Below, one piece after another: positions 46,585 to 55,637 of a stretch of DNA of 64,000 bases. The stretch covers positions 2,225,711 to 2,289,710 of the forward strand of contig NZ_JAQNDO010000001.1 of NCBI RefSeq assembly GCF_028369105.1, written 5' to 3'. Numbering within the stretch: the stretch's first letter is position 1; each line of letters begins with the position of its first letter. This DNA comes from Polyangium mundeleinium (GTDB lineage: Bacteria; Myxococcota_A; Polyangia; Polyangiales; Polyangiaceae). The translations under genes were made by a program, and so were the position numbers. The notes below the pieces were generated by a model, which saw only the letters and a list, made by a program, of their open reading frames with translations, made no database searches and was not told the origin of the DNA.

Positions 46585-47856
46585 TTAGCCCGAACAGCAG
46601 GCGCTCGTCCAGTTCTCTCCCATATCCCGTTTCGTGCAGCCGTCGCCCGCGATGACCGGGTTCCGGCTGTAAAACGTGCCTCCCTCGTACCGGTAGGCGG
46701 CAGGGCGTCCAGTGTAGTGCGCCTTGCAATCGTCGTCGAATCGCGGCGTTCGGCTGCGGCGCACGGGGGTGGGCTCGGCGGCGGAGGGCTCGGCGGTGGC
46801 GGTGGCGGCGGAGGCGGTGGCGGCGGAGACGGCTGGGGTCGGGGCGCCCTCGGCGAGAACGGGCAGGGCGACGCCGCCGAGGGAGCAGGCACGTCCATTC
46901 CACGCGAAACCGGGCTCGCAAAGGGGATCGCCCTTCACGCGGACGCAGGCATCGCCGCGGGCCTCGGTCTCGGGAGGGCAGGTGAGGGGGGTTTGCGACT
47001 TCGCGCAACGCACGCCGAGCGAAGCGCTCCACTTGTGCGGCTCGTAACGATTGCGCAGGGCCGTGCGGAGCCATTTGGGGAACCGGCGGCTCCAGCTCCC
47101 GCCGCGGTAGACGCGGTGCGTGCCGGTGGTGGCCTCGTCCGGGTAGGGGCCGTAGACGGTGGACGTCCACTCCCACACATTGCCCGATATGTCGTACAGG
47201 CCGAAGGCACCGGCAGGGAAGGAGCGGACGGGGCAGGTGCCGGGGTGGTCGTAGCAGGCGTGTTTTTCGTCGGGCGGGTCGTCGCCCCAGGAGAACTTGC
47301 GGTGCTCGTTGCCGGCGCGGGCGGCGTACTCCCACTCGCGCTCGGTGGGCAGGCGCTTCTTGGCGAAGGCGCAGTAGGCCTCGGCCTGGTGGAAGTCGAT
47401 GCAGCTGATGGGGTGATCGGCGGTGCCCTCGGCGTCTCGGGGGCAAAAGGGCTCGCCGGTGTGCGAAGGGGTGCAAGCGCCGGCGGCGACACAGGCGCGG
47501 TAGGCGGCGACGGTGACCTCGGTGCGATCGAGGTAGAAGCCGGCGAGGACGACCTCGTGCATCGGCCGCTCCTCGGGCAACCCCTCGGTCGCGCGTGAGC
47601 CCATGAGGTAGACGGCCGGCGGGAGGGCGATCATGCCCTCGGGCGGAGGCTCGGGTGCGGGAGCGGCTGCGGAAGCGGCTGCGGAAGCGGCTGCGGAAGC
47701 GGGAGCGGCGGCGGAAGCGGGAGCGGACGCGGGCGCGGCTGCGGCAACGTTCGTCGCGGTGGGCGCGGGTGCGGGGGAAGCCTCGTCGCTGCATCCGAGG
47801 GCCACGACGGCGAGCAGCGGCATCAACTGGGCCCGGCGATCCACGGCGCGGAGCAT
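46585..47856 (-). CDS. Formylglycine-generating-enzyme/SUMF1-fold lipoprotein
   Basis: ATG at 47856 (MLRAVDRRAQLMPLLAVVALGC) gives 423 residues with a lipobox, so lipid-anchored. An Ala/Pro low-complexity linker, encoded by a 12-bp-like GCGGAAGCGGCT repeat (about 47660-47740), precedes the FGE-sulfatase domain (about residues 70-280): FYLDRTEVTVAAYRACVAAG, RLPTEREWEYAARAG, SGNVWEWTSTVYGP and VYRGGSWSRR. True FGE active-site cysteines cannot be confirmed. A Cys-containing C-terminal domain follows. Possible roles are ligand-binding or modification; many myxobacterial relatives are uncharacterised. Confidence 0.83.
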   Translation of the reverse strand: MLRAVDRRAQLMPLLAVVALGCSDEASPAPAPTATNVAAAAPASAPASAAAPASAAASAAASAAAPAPEPPPEGMIALPPAVYLMGSRATEGLPEERPMHEVVLAGFYLDRTEVTVAAYRACVAAGACTPSHTGEPFCPRDAEGTADHPISCIDFHQAEAYCAFAKKRLPTEREWEYAARAGNEHRKFSWGDDPPDEKHACYDHPGTCPVRSFPAGAFGLYDISGNVWEWTSTVYGPYPDEATTGTHRVYRGGSWSRRFPKWLRTALRNRYEPHKWSASLGVRCAKSQTPLTCPPETEARGDACVRVKGDPLCEPGFAWNGRACSLGGVALPVLAEGAPTPAVSAATASAATATAEPSAAEPTPVRRSRTPRFDDDCKAHYTGRPAAYRYEGGTFYSRNPVIAGDGCTKRDMGENWTSACCSG

Positions 47857-47906
47857 GCCGGCAGACGATGACGCTCTGCAAACAAAACGGGAGGGGCAGG
47901 CCGCGC

Positions 47907-48740
47907 TCACCCGAGGTTGGCGATCTGCTCCCGCAGCGCGGCATCCATGGCGTCGAGCGGGGCTCGCTCGCCCGTGTAGAGCTCGAATTGCCGCGCCGCC
48001 TGGTGCAGCAGCATGCGCCCGCCGTGGATCACGCGCGCGCCTCGTCGCGTCGCCGCGCGGACGAGCGCCGTCTCGATCGGCTTGTACACGATGTCCATCA
48101 CGAGCAGCCCCGCGGGGATGGCCTCTTCCGGCACGGGGCTCTCCGCCGCGATCTCTCCCATGCCCACGGACGTCGCATTCACGACGACGTCGTAGCGCCC
48201 CGCGTTTCGTGCCTCCTCCACGCCGGCCGCGCGTCCCCCGATCTCGGCCGCGAGCGCCTCGGCCTTGTCGAGGCTCCGGTTCGTCACGACAACCTCCGCG
48301 CCTGCATCCGCGAGCCCGTGCGCCACGGCGCGCCCGGCCCCGCCGGCCCCGAGCACGAGCGCGCGTGCGCCTTTCACCGGCGCGATCTCCTCGATCGCGC
48401 GCACCGCGCCCACGCAGTCGGTGTTGTGCCCGAGGAGCCGCCCGTCCTCCTGCACGACCGTGTTCACCGCGCCGATCTTCGCGGCGAGTGGATCGATCGT
48501 GTCGAGCAACGGAAGGATCTGCTGCTTGTACGGCATCGACACGCCGAGTCCGCGGATCCCGAGCGCGCGCATGCCCGTGATCGCGCCGCCGAGATCGGTC
48601 ACGCGGAACGGTACGTACGTGAACGGCAAGCCGAGCGCGCGGTAGCCCGCGAGGTGCATCGCTGCACCGAGCGAAACCGGATAAAGCGAAATCGATCCAC
48701 ACAACGTGAGCTTCGCTGCGGAGGCGTGGGCGTTCGTCAT
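47907..48740 (-). CDS. aroE: Shikimate dehydrogenase family protein (AroE-like)
   Basis: ATG at 48740; 277 residues, normal AroE length. The catalytic lysine (VSMPYKQQ), asparagine (GAVNTV) and aspartate (GHNTDCVGA) are present, and the NADP loop is VLGAGGAGRAVAHGLA with NRS after strand 2. The usual shikimate-binding SxSP motif near the N-terminus is replaced by GSISLYPVSLGAAMH, so the substrate could be shikimate, quinate or a related acid. It is divergent from lepB, with 49 bp between the starts. Confidence 0.82.
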   Translation of the reverse strand: MTNAHASAAKLTLCGSISLYPVSLGAAMHLAGYRALGLPFTYVPFRVTDLGGAITGMRALGIRGLGVSMPYKQQILPLLDTIDPLAAKIGAVNTVVQEDGRLLGHNTDCVGAVRAIEEIAPVKGARALVLGAGGAGRAVAHGLADAGAEVVVTNRSLDKAEALAAEIGGRAAGVEEARNAGRYDVVVNATSVGMGEIAAESPVPEEAIPAGLLVMDIVYKPIETALVRAATRRGARVIHGGRMLLHQAARQFELYTGERAPLDAMDAALREQIANLG

Positions 48741-48789
48741 GTGCGCAGGCTGGATCGGCCTCGACCGTGATGCTACCGAGCATCACGCG

Positions 48790-49470
48790 ATGGCTTCGTT
48801 CGAGCCTTCCCTCACGCTCTCCGAAGAGGCAACGCCGCCCGTCGCGTCGCGACGCAAGCGCCTCCTCGCGGCCCTCTTCAAGCGGACCCTCAAGTTCGTC
48901 GCGCTCGTCTTCGTGCTGACGGCGGCGCGCGCCTCGCTCGCCGACCAGTACCACGTGCCCACGGGCTCGATGTGGCCGACGATCGAGCCCGGCGATCGCA
49001 TCTTCGTGGCGAAAGCCGCCTACGGCCTGCGCGTGCCCTTCACCGACGCGTGGCTCTTCCATCACAGGAGCCCGCGTCCCGGCGAGGTCGTGGTCTTCGC
49101 GGATCCGCGCGGCGGCGCGATCCCGCTGGTCAAGCGTGTGGTCGCGACGGAGGGACAAACCGTCGCGGTGAAGCGGGGGATCCTCTACATCGACGGTCGT
49201 CCGCAGCGCATCGAGAGGCTACCGGACGGGCGGTTCTTGGAGCACCTCGGCGGCCTCGCGCACGAGTCGGGAGGTCGCGACTTCGAGGACTTCGGCCCCG
49301 CGGTGGTGCCGCGGGATCACCTTTTCGTGATGGGGGACAACCGGCCCGCGTCGCTCGATAGCCGCGTGATGGGTACGGTGCCGAGCACGCTCGTGCGAGG
49401 GCAGGTGCTCGGGGTGATGTTCCGGGGAGAAGGGCTCGATTTCGAGCGGGTGTTCCGCGCGATTCGGTGA
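48790..49470 (+). CDS. lepB: Signal peptidase I
   Basis: Cleaves signal peptides at the outer face of the inner membrane. ATG at 48790; 226 residues. One membrane helix (about residues 35-52) precedes the catalytic serine in VPTGSMWPTIEPGD and the general-base lysine in LVKRVVATEGQ; the conserved box MGDNRPASLDSR is complete. Shorter than E. coli LepB but like many single-anchor homologues. It reads away from aroE and 43 bp separate it from the next gene. Confidence 0.94.
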   Translation: MASFEPSLTLSEEATPPVASRRKRLLAALFKRTLKFVALVFVLTAARASLADQYHVPTGSMWPTIEPGDRIFVAKAAYGLRVPFTDAWLFHHRSPRPGEVVVFADPRGGAIPLVKRVVATEGQTVAVKRGILYIDGRPQRIERLPDGRFLEHLGGLAHESGGRDFEDFGPAVVPRDHLFVMGDNRPASLDSRVMGTVPSTLVRGQVLGVMFRGEGLDFERVFRAIR

Positions 49471-49513
49471 GGGGGCGGGGCGGGGTGCGTGGGGATCGAG
49501 TATCCTCCGACGC

Positions 49514-50134
49514 ATGAACGTGCCGGCTCGCAAGGCTCCTCCTGCTGTGCCTCTCGCGACCCTGGAGGACCTGTACGCCATCCCCGAGGAGAAGCGGCGG
49601 CACGAGCTCATCGAGGGCGTGATTTACGAGAAGGGGGCAGCGACGGGGGAGCACGGTCACGGGCAGTTCAAGTTGTCCACTTGGATGGCTCCGTTCGATC
49701 GTCGCCCTGGTGGCCGCTTCCCTGGCGGCTGGTGGTTCGGCACCGAGATCGACGTCTGTTTCGACGGGAAGAACACCTTCGTCCCCGACGTCGCTGGCTG
49801 GCGGCGCGAGCGCCTCCCCGAGGGGCTTCGTGGCGCTCCGATCCGCATTCGCCCCGACTGGGTTTGCGAGATCCTCTCGACGAACCGCCGCAACGATCTC
49901 GTCAAGAAGAAGCGCGTTTACCACCGGCACGAAGTTCCTCACTACTGGATCGTCGATCCTGTCGAAGAGAGCTTGTCCGTGTATCGCTGGGATCCGGCTG
50001 GTTACACCGAGATTCTGATCGCGGAACGCGGCGAGCGGGTTCGCGCCGAGCCGTTCGACGCGATCCCGCTCCAGGTAGGCATTCTGTTCGGTGACGACGA
50101 AGAGGACGAAGAGCCCGCGACCGGCGCGCCCTGA
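49514..50134 (+). CDS. Uma2-family (DUF820) restriction-endonuclease-fold protein
   Basis: ATG at 49514; 206 residues. The order LEDLYAIPEEKRRHELIEG, then TEIDVCFDGKNTFVPDVAGW, then DWVCEILSTNRRNDLVKKK and YHRHEVPHYWIVDP is the standard Uma2 layout, with the PD-(D/E)xK residues in PDVAGW and CEIL. The family is abundant in cyanobacteria and myxobacteria; biological roles are mostly unknown, with links to mobile DNA proposed. The C-terminus is acidic. It converges on ftsH with 9 bp between stops. Confidence 0.88.
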   Translation: MNVPARKAPPAVPLATLEDLYAIPEEKRRHELIEGVIYEKGAATGEHGHGQFKLSTWMAPFDRRPGGRFPGGWWFGTEIDVCFDGKNTFVPDVAGWRRERLPEGLRGAPIRIRPDWVCEILSTNRRNDLVKKKRVYHRHEVPHYWIVDPVEESLSVYRWDPAGYTEILIAERGERVRAEPFDAIPLQVGILFGDDEEDEEPATGAP

Positions 50135-50143
50135 TCGACGCTT

Positions 50144-52030
50144 CTACCGACAAGCCGCCCGCGGCCTCGCCTCGCTCGTCGGCACGTCCTCGATCGCCAC
50201 GTCGACGTTCTCCGCTTCCGCGCCCTTCGGCTTCTCCGCCGACGGCGCGTGGAGCAGCGCGCGAACCTCCTCGCCCGACAACGTCTCCACCTCCAAGAGC
50301 CGTCGCGCGATCCGCTCGAGCGCCTCGAAGTGCTCGTTGATGAGCGCCTTCGTCCGCGCCTCCGCGTCCGCGAGCAGCCGCCCCACCTCTGCGTCCACGA
50401 CGCGCGCCGTCTCCTCGCTGTAGTCGTAGCCGCCTCGCTCGAACGTCACGCTTCGCCGCGGATCGAACGACGCGAGCCCCAGCGCCGAGCCGCCCATCCC
50501 GAGCTCGCGCACCATGCGCCGCGCGATGTCCGTCGCGTTCACGAGATCGTCCTGCGCGCCCGTCGACGCGTCGCCGAACGTCCGCTGCTCCGCCACGCGC
50601 CCGCCGAGCAGCACCACGAGCCGATCGAGGATCTCCTGCCGGCTCATCAAGTACCGATCCTCGCGCGGCTTCTGCAGCGTGTAGCCGAGCGCGCCGATCC
50701 CACGCGGCACGATCGACACCTTCCGCACCGGATCCTGCGTCGGCAAGAGCTCCGCCGTGATCGCGTGCCCCGCCTCGTGGTACGCCACGACCACCCGCTC
50801 GTGCGCCCCGAGCCTTCGGCTCTTGCGCTCCAGCCCCGCGATCACGCGCTCGATCGCCTCGTCGAGATCCAGCTTGCTCACCGCGGTCGCGTGCCTGCGC
50901 GCCGCGAGCAGCGCCGACTCGTTCAGCAGGTTCGCGAGATCCGCGCCCACGAGCCCCGTCGTCTGCGCGGCCATGTCGTCGAGGTTCACGTCCGGCCCGA
51001 GCAGCACCCTTCGCGCGTGCACCTCCAGGATCTCGCGCCGCTCCCGCAGGTCCGGCCGATCGACGTACACGCGCCGATCGAAGCGCCCCGCGCGCGTGAG
51101 CGCTGGGTCGAGGATCTCGGGGCGGTTCGTCGCGGCGATCACCACGAGCCCCGTCGCGCCGTCGAAGCCGTCCATCTCCGTGAGGAGCTGGTTCAGCGTC
51201 TGCTCGCGCTCGTCATTGCCGCCGATCGGCCCGGCCGCGCCGCGCGCCTTCCCGACGGCGTCGAGCTCGTCGACGAACAGGATTGCGGCAGGCTTCTCGC
51301 GCGCCTGGGTGAACAGATCGCGCACGCGCGCCGCGCCCACGCCGACGAACATCTCCACGAACTCCGAGCCGCAGATGCTGAAGAACGGCACGTTCGCCTC
51401 GCCGGCCACGGCCCGCGCGAGCAGCGTCTTGCCCGTTCCGGGCGGCCCCACGAGCAAGCACCCCTTCGGGATCCGCCCGCCGAGCCTGCGGTATCGCTCC
51501 GGCGCCTTCAGGAACTCGACGATCTCGGCGAGCTCCGCTTTTGCCTCGTGGCTGCCGGCCACGTCGCGGAACGTGATCGGCGCCCCCTTGTCCACGTAGA
51601 GCCGCGCCTTGTGTTTGCCGAAGTTCAGCGCGGGGTTCGTGATGTTCGGCGTCGGCGCCTTGCGCGACATCGAGCCCACGAGCAGGAGCACACCCACGAG
51701 CGGGAGCGCCCAGAGCAGCATCATCGACAGCGACGGCCCGCCGTCGGAGACCCGGGTGTACGGGACGTCCTTCGCGTCGAGCGTCGCGAGCAGAGCCGTC
51801 TCGGCTCCTTCGATGCGCCCGGTCCGGAACGTCTGCGACGTGCCGACGGGCGCGTTCGGCGCCGTGCGCCCGATGTACGTATCCCCTTTGATCTGCACCT
51901 CGGTGAGCACGCCTTGCTCGGCCATGTCCCGGAACCGAGCGTAAGGAATTCGCTCTTCGCTCCCCTCGAGCGAGCCGAGCAGGAGCACCGCACCGACGAC
52001 GAGCAGGATGTAAACCCAGAACGATCGCAT
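50144..52030 (-). CDS. ftsH: ATP-dependent zinc metalloprotease FtsH
   Basis: Membrane AAA+ protease that removes misfolded or regulated membrane and cytosolic proteins. ATG at 52030 ([10 protein letters not shown]) is chosen for its GGAG site 5-6 bases upstream; a TTG at 52072 would add 14 residues. 628 residues: two membrane helices (about 4-21 and 100-120) around a small periplasmic domain, the AAA+ module with GPPGTGKT and [10 protein letters not shown], an SRH region ([20 protein letters not shown]), and the protease domain with zinc motif HEAGH and a downstream acidic ligand. The Walker B is FVDELD, close to the usual FIDEID. Probably a paralogue, as myxobacteria carry several. Confidence 0.94.
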   Translation of the reverse strand: MRSFWVYILLVVGAVLLLGSLEGSEERIPYARFRDMAEQGVLTEVQIKGDTYIGRTAPNAPVGTSQTFRTGRIEGAETALLATLDAKDVPYTRVSDGGPSLSMMLLWALPLVGVLLLVGSMSRKAPTPNITNPALNFGKHKARLYVDKGAPITFRDVAGSHEAKAELAEIVEFLKAPERYRRLGGRIPKGCLLVGPPGTGKTLLARAVAGEANVPFFSICGSEFVEMFVGVGAARVRDLFTQAREKPAAILFVDELDAVGKARGAAGPIGGNDEREQTLNQLLTEMDGFDGATGLVVIAATNRPEILDPALTRAGRFDRRVYVDRPDLRERREILEVHARRVLLGPDVNLDDMAAQTTGLVGADLANLLNESALLAARRHATAVSKLDLDEAIERVIAGLERKSRRLGAHERVVVAYHEAGHAITAELLPTQDPVRKVSIVPRGIGALGYTLQKPREDRYLMSRQEILDRLVVLLGGRVAEQRTFGDASTGAQDDLVNATDIARRMVRELGMGGSALGLASFDPRRSVTFERGGYDYSEETARVVDAEVGRLLADAEARTKALINEHFEALERIARRLLEVETLSGEEVRALLHAPSAEKPKGAEAENVDVAIEDVPTSEARPRAACR

Positions 52031-52164
52031 TGGTCTCCGCCCCGTGCGACCTGCCTGCACGCGCTTTGCCAACGGCGATCACCCTGGAACCGACCTCGGG
52101 CCGTGCACCGACGTACCGGCGAGGATGGACAGCCCAAAAGGAGCGGGCGTACGCTTCTCCGTCC

Positions 52165-52710
52165 ATGAACGGCCGTTCCCTGCTGTCCACGCTCGCCGCG
52201 ACCGTCCACGCCACGACGTTCGTCACGCTCCTCTCGCTCGGGGCCCTCGGCTGCGGCGCCTCCACGCCGCCGCCCGAAGACGCCACGAAACAGAACGACT
52301 CTGCCCCGGACGACGGGCCGAGCGAGCCGCACGACACCGGCGCGGACACGGCGGCGCCCGAGCCGAAGCCGCTCCCGCACGGCGCGAAGAAGACGACCGA
52401 CGACGGCGCGGTCGACGACTACACGTTGACAGAGAAGGACTGCATCGAGCTCGGCAAGCAGTACGTCGCGGTGCAACGAGCCGACCAGATCGCCGGGCTC
52501 GACAAGAGGCTCACGGACAAACAGCGCGAGCAGGCCGTGAAGAGCATCGACGCGGTCGTCGGGAAGATGGGCGAGCCGTGGGCGAACGGCTGCATCGAGA
52601 GCCTCGTCGGCAAGGTGGCCGAGCGCACGCGGCTCGAATGCGCGATGGCCGCGAAGAGCGTGAAGGCGTTCGACGAGTGTCTCAACGGGGAGAACCCGCC
52701 GACGAAGTGA
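52165..52710 (+). CDS. Hypothetical lipoprotein
   Basis: ATG at 52165; 181 residues. The signal peptide ends in LSLGALGC, a good lipobox. A Pro/Asp-rich linker (about 30-72) leads to a helical domain with four cysteines (DCIEL, NGCIES, LECAM, DECLNG), probably paired. The family is unknown to me; small lipoproteins with a helical Cys-paired domain are common in Polyangiales. Divergent from ftsH. Confidence 0.65.
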   Translation: MNGRSLLSTLAATVHATTFVTLLSLGALGCGASTPPPEDATKQNDSAPDDGPSEPHDTGADTAAPEPKPLPHGAKKTTDDGAVDDYTLTEKDCIELGKQYVAVQRADQIAGLDKRLTDKQREQAVKSIDAVVGKMGEPWANGCIESLVGKVAERTRLECAMAAKSVKAFDECLNGENPPTK

Positions 52711-52842
52711 GCCCTGGGCGCTCGGTTCGCCCGAGCCCCTCGGAAAAACCCCGCGGAAAAACCAGGTTCGTCCCATCGAACCTCGGGCCCCTCCTTTCCC
52801 CTTGTTTCGCCGCTCCTCCGGGTGCTAGGTTTTTCCTTACCG

Positions 52843-53133
52843 ATGCACCCCCTCCTCGCCGACCCCTGGGTCGCGTCGCGCATCGACGCAGCCGTCGCCC
52901 CGTACCGCGACCTCCTCGCCCGCGAGGACCTCGAATTCCTGCGGAATGAGCTCGCCGAGCGTCTCGCGACCGACGAGCACGCCGCGCGCCTTCTTCGTCG
53001 TGCCGCGCCGAGGCACGTCGAGCAGAGCGGCGAGGCGTTCGTCGGGGCCGCCTTCGAGCCCGACGAGGCGCCCGAGGTTCGTCGGGCCAGCGGCGTTCGT
53101 TCGCGGCGCGCTGGGTCCGGGGCCGACGAGTGA
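52843..53133 (+). CDS. Small hypothetical protein upstream of a sigma factor
   Basis: ATG at 52843 (MHPLLADPWVASRI), although the frame is open to a GTG at 52822; 96 residues. The helical sequence contains REDLEFLRNELAERLATDEH and ends in a basic tail. The stop overlaps the GTG of the sigma factor gene by 4 bp, so the two are translationally coupled. The protein may be a partner or regulator of that factor; this is inference from position only. Confidence 0.55.
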   Translation: MHPLLADPWVASRIDAAVAPYRDLLAREDLEFLRNELAERLATDEHAARLLRRAAPRHVEQSGEAFVGAAFEPDEAPEVRRASGVRSRRAGSGADE

Positions 53134-53795
53134 CCCTTCGTGTCGCTTCGCTCGGCGAAGACCCCGCGATCGAGCGTTATTACAACGAGGGGAAGCCCGT
53201 GATGGAGCACGTCCTCAGCTGGATGGTGCGCAGGCTCGGGCACATGATCCCGATCGAGGACATGCGCGCGAGTGCCCAGGAGGGCTTGCTCGAAGCCGCG
53301 CGCACCTTTGATCCGGCCCGCGCGTCCCTCCCCACGTACGTCGCTCGCAAGGTCCGCTGGGCCATCCTCGACGGCATCAAGCGGGAGCGCCGCTCGCGCC
53401 GGGCCCTCGCCCGCGCCACGGCCCTCCTCTGCGCCGAGCGCGTCTCCATCGAGTTCGCCTCCGCGCCGGACGACGCGGGTTTCTCCGAGGACGACCACGT
53501 CTCCGCGCTCGATCGCCTCCTCGAAGCGCACGCGGTGGCCCTCGCGCTTGGCCTCGTCTCCGGCGCGAGCACGCCCGAGGAGCACATCTCGCGCGCCGAG
53601 ATGGCGCACGCCCTTCGCCGCGCCATCGACGCGCTCCCCGAGCGCGAGCGCAAGCTCGTCGAGCGGCACTACTTCCAGGGAGAGGACTTCGACGAGATCG
53701 CCGCGGATCTCGGCATCAGCAAGAGCTGGGCGAGCCGCCTGCACGCGCAGGCGATCCAGTCGCTCGCGACCGCGATCGCCGCGCGTACGCGTTAG
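53130..53795 (+). CDS. RNA polymerase sigma factor, sigma-70 family (FliA/SigB-like)
   Basis: GTG at 53130; 221 residues. Region 2 is visible as MIPIEDMRASAQEGLLEAA, then FDPARASLPTYVARKVRWAI (the core-binding and -10 parts), and region 4 as LPERERKLVERHYFQGEDFD followed by the helix-turn-helix EIAADLGISKSWASRLHAQA. Region 3 between them is poorly defined. The layout resembles sigma-28/SigB-type factors rather than ECF ones. The small upstream gene is coupled to it. Target promoters are unknown. Confidence 0.87.
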   Translation: MTLRVASLGEDPAIERYYNEGKPVMEHVLSWMVRRLGHMIPIEDMRASAQEGLLEAARTFDPARASLPTYVARKVRWAILDGIKRERRSRRALARATALLCAERVSIEFASAPDDAGFSEDDHVSALDRLLEAHAVALALGLVSGASTPEEHISRAEMAHALRRAIDALPERERKLVERHYFQGEDFDEIAADLGISKSWASRLHAQAIQSLATAIAARTR

Positions 53796-54202
53796 TGTTT
53801 CGCCTTCAGGTACGGCGCCTTCTCTTCGTCCGTCACGGGCTCGACGAACAGCACGCGGTGGTCGCGTTTGCCGAAGCTCACGAGCCGCACGAAGATGTGG
53901 TCGATCGCGACCGTCACCTCGCTCCGCTTGTGCTTCCACAGGTTCGCCGCGTCCTGGAACGTCGGCACCTTCGGGTTGTACGCGATCATGTGGTACTCGG
54001 GGCCTGCGGGCTCCGGGTAGTCGTCGACGTGGACGATCTTGTAGAGCCGGATCCCTCCGCTCGACTCGGCGGCCGCGACGACGGCGCCCTCCACCAGGTC
54101 CTTGCCGTCGGGATCGGACGCGGCGGGGACGGGCACGTCGCGGTTGCATGCGGCCACGGAGCCTACGGCCATGCACAAAACGAGCAGCGCGCGGCGAAGC
54201 AT
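53792..54202 (-). CDS. Hypothetical lipoprotein
   Basis: ATG at 54202 (MLRRALLVLCMAVGSVAAC) gives 136 residues with a lipobox VAAC. The mature part is a compact alpha/beta domain (LYKIVHVDDYP, YHMIAYNP, VTVAIDHIFVRLVSFGKRDH, VLFVEPVT) with no known motif. Its stop overlaps that of the convergent sigma factor gene by 4 bp. Function unknown. Confidence 0.6.
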   Translation of the reverse strand: MLRRALLVLCMAVGSVAACNRDVPVPAASDPDGKDLVEGAVVAAAESSGGIRLYKIVHVDDYPEPAGPEYHMIAYNPKVPTFQDAANLWKHKRSEVTVAIDHIFVRLVSFGKRDHRVLFVEPVTDEEKAPYLKAKH

Positions 54203-54318
54203 GGCTCGGGAAATATCACCGGGGCCACCCGGCGCAAGCGTGGCCTTCCCGATCTCCATCCGCCCGTGTATCACCCCGCATCCGAGGGCTCGCGCGCCCT
54301 CGCTTCCTGGAGGAGACC

Positions 54319-55083
54319 ATGCGACTCGAAGACACCAAGTTCATCGTCACCGGCGCCGCCTCGGGCCTCGGCCGTCATTACGCCTATCGCCTCGCGGAGG
54401 CGGGCGGACAGGTGGTCGCGGGCGACGTGAACGAGGCGGCGCTCGCCTCGCTCGCGGAAGAGGCCAAGGATCTCCGCGGCAAGATCCACCCGAAGCGCAT
54501 CGACGTCGGCAGCGAGGCCGAGGTCTCCGCGTTTGTCGACTTTGCGCACGAGGCCATGGGCGGCCTGAACGGCCTCGTCAACAACGCCGGCATCCTGCGC
54601 GACGGCCTGCTCGTGAAGAAAGACCGCACGACCGGCGCGATCACGAAGCTCTCTGCCCAGCAATGGCAGGCGGTCATCGACGTGAACCTCACGGGCGCGA
54701 CCTACATGGTCCGCGACGTCGTCGCCAAGATGGCGGCGAGCGGCGAGAAGGGCGTCATCGTCAACATCAGCTCGATCGCGCGCCATGGAAACCGCGGACA
54801 GTCGAACTACAGCGCCGCGAAGTCCGCGCTCGCCACCAACACCAAGACGTGGGCCCTTGAGTTCGCGCCCTTCGGCATTCGCGTCGGCTGTGTCGCGCCG
54901 GGCATGGTCGAGACGCCCATGACCCAGGGCATGAACCAGAAGGCGAAAGACGCGCTCGTTGCCGCGATCCCCGTCGGCCGCATCGGCTTGCCCGAGGACC
55001 TCTGGCTCGCCGTTCGTTTCGTCATCGAGTGCGAGTATTTCAACGGCCGCACCATCGACGTCGACGGCGGCCTCGCCATGTGA
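54319..55083 (+). CDS. SDR-family oxidoreductase (3-hydroxyacyl-CoA dehydrogenase-like)
   Basis: ATG at 54319 follows GGAGGA; 254 residues. Classical SDR motifs are TGAASGLG for the cofactor, NNAG (LVNNAGILRDG), the catalytic Ser in NISSIARHGN and YSAAK in SNYSAAKSALA. The acidic residue ending strand 2 (VAGDVNEAAL) suggests NAD preference. The sequence pattern, including CVAPGMVETPM and the C-terminal IDVDGGLAM, resembles type-II 3-hydroxyacyl-CoA dehydrogenases and beta-ketoacyl reductases. It is monocistronic or the last gene before the iron-storage pair. Confidence 0.88.
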   Translation: MRLEDTKFIVTGAASGLGRHYAYRLAEAGGQVVAGDVNEAALASLAEEAKDLRGKIHPKRIDVGSEAEVSAFVDFAHEAMGGLNGLVNNAGILRDGLLVKKDRTTGAITKLSAQQWQAVIDVNLTGATYMVRDVVAKMAASGEKGVIVNISSIARHGNRGQSNYSAAKSALATNTKTWALEFAPFGIRVGCVAPGMVETPMTQGMNQKAKDALVAAIPVGRIGLPEDLWLAVRFVIECEYFNGRTIDVDGGLAM

Positions 55084-55124
55084 CCGCTCCGCCTCGAACA
55101 GACGATCGATCCTGGCCAACGGTA

Positions 55125-55160
55125 TTGACCTCGTTGATGTTGAAAGCTATTCTCAACATC
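55125..55160 (+). promoter_or_regulatory. Sigma-70 promoter with overlapping Fur-box-like palindrome upstream of bfd
   Basis: TTGACC (55125-55130), a 17-bp spacer and TATTCT (55148-55153) make a good sigma-70 promoter. Over the -10 lies TGAAAGCTATTCTCA (55141-55155), a 7-1-7 match to the Fur consensus (TGATAAT-n-ATTATCA) at most conserved positions. An inverted repeat, GATGTTGA (55136-55143) and TCAACATC (55153-55160), surrounds it. Repression of Bfd under iron plenty would fit its known role in releasing iron from bacterioferritin. Confidence 0.72.
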
Positions 55161-55189
55161 AACAGGACGCCGGACGGTCGGAAGCACCT

Positions 55190-55435
55190 ATGTACGTCTG
55201 CATCTGTGAGGCGGTTTCGGAGAAGGACATCTTGGACCTCGTGGGCGCTGGTGCCTCGACGGCCCATGAAGTCATGGAAAAGACGCGGGCCGGCACTCGT
55301 TGCGGCTCGTGTCGGGCGACCGTGAAGTCCCTCGTCGAGGGGGATGGACCGGTCTCCACGGAAGGTGTCGATTCCGCCCCGAGTTGCGGGGTTCGTCGGC
55401 TCCGCATGCTTCGATCCGCCTCTTCGGCTGCCTGA
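55190..55435 (+). CDS. bfd: Bacterioferritin-associated ferredoxin (Bfd)
   Basis: Small [2Fe-2S] protein that donates electrons to bacterioferritin so that stored iron can leave. ATG at 55190; 81 residues. The four cluster ligands are C4 and C6 (MYVCICEAV) and C38 and C41 (TRCGSCRATV), the normal Bfd spacing. The family is usually about 60-75 residues; the extra tail here is basic with one more cysteine. It is followed after 202 bp by bfr on the same strand, and preceded by the Fur-type promoter. Confidence 0.92.
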   Translation: MYVCICEAVSEKDILDLVGAGASTAHEVMEKTRAGTRCGSCRATVKSLVEGDGPVSTEGVDSAPSCGVRRLRMLRSASSAA

Positions 55436-55637
55436 GGGTTCGGCTCGGCTCGTTCGGTTCTCGATAACGGTTTTCGACATCTCCAACGTTCCGTGCGCGC
55501 GGCAGCGTTTGTCGCGTGACGGTGTTGTTTTGTTTCGAGAGCCCTCTCTCGCCTGCCCATTTTTCCGATAGCGTGCTAGGCGGACATCGCGGCTACCGTA
55601 TCGCCGGAGCCGTAACCCTTGCAGGCTAGAGGTTTCC

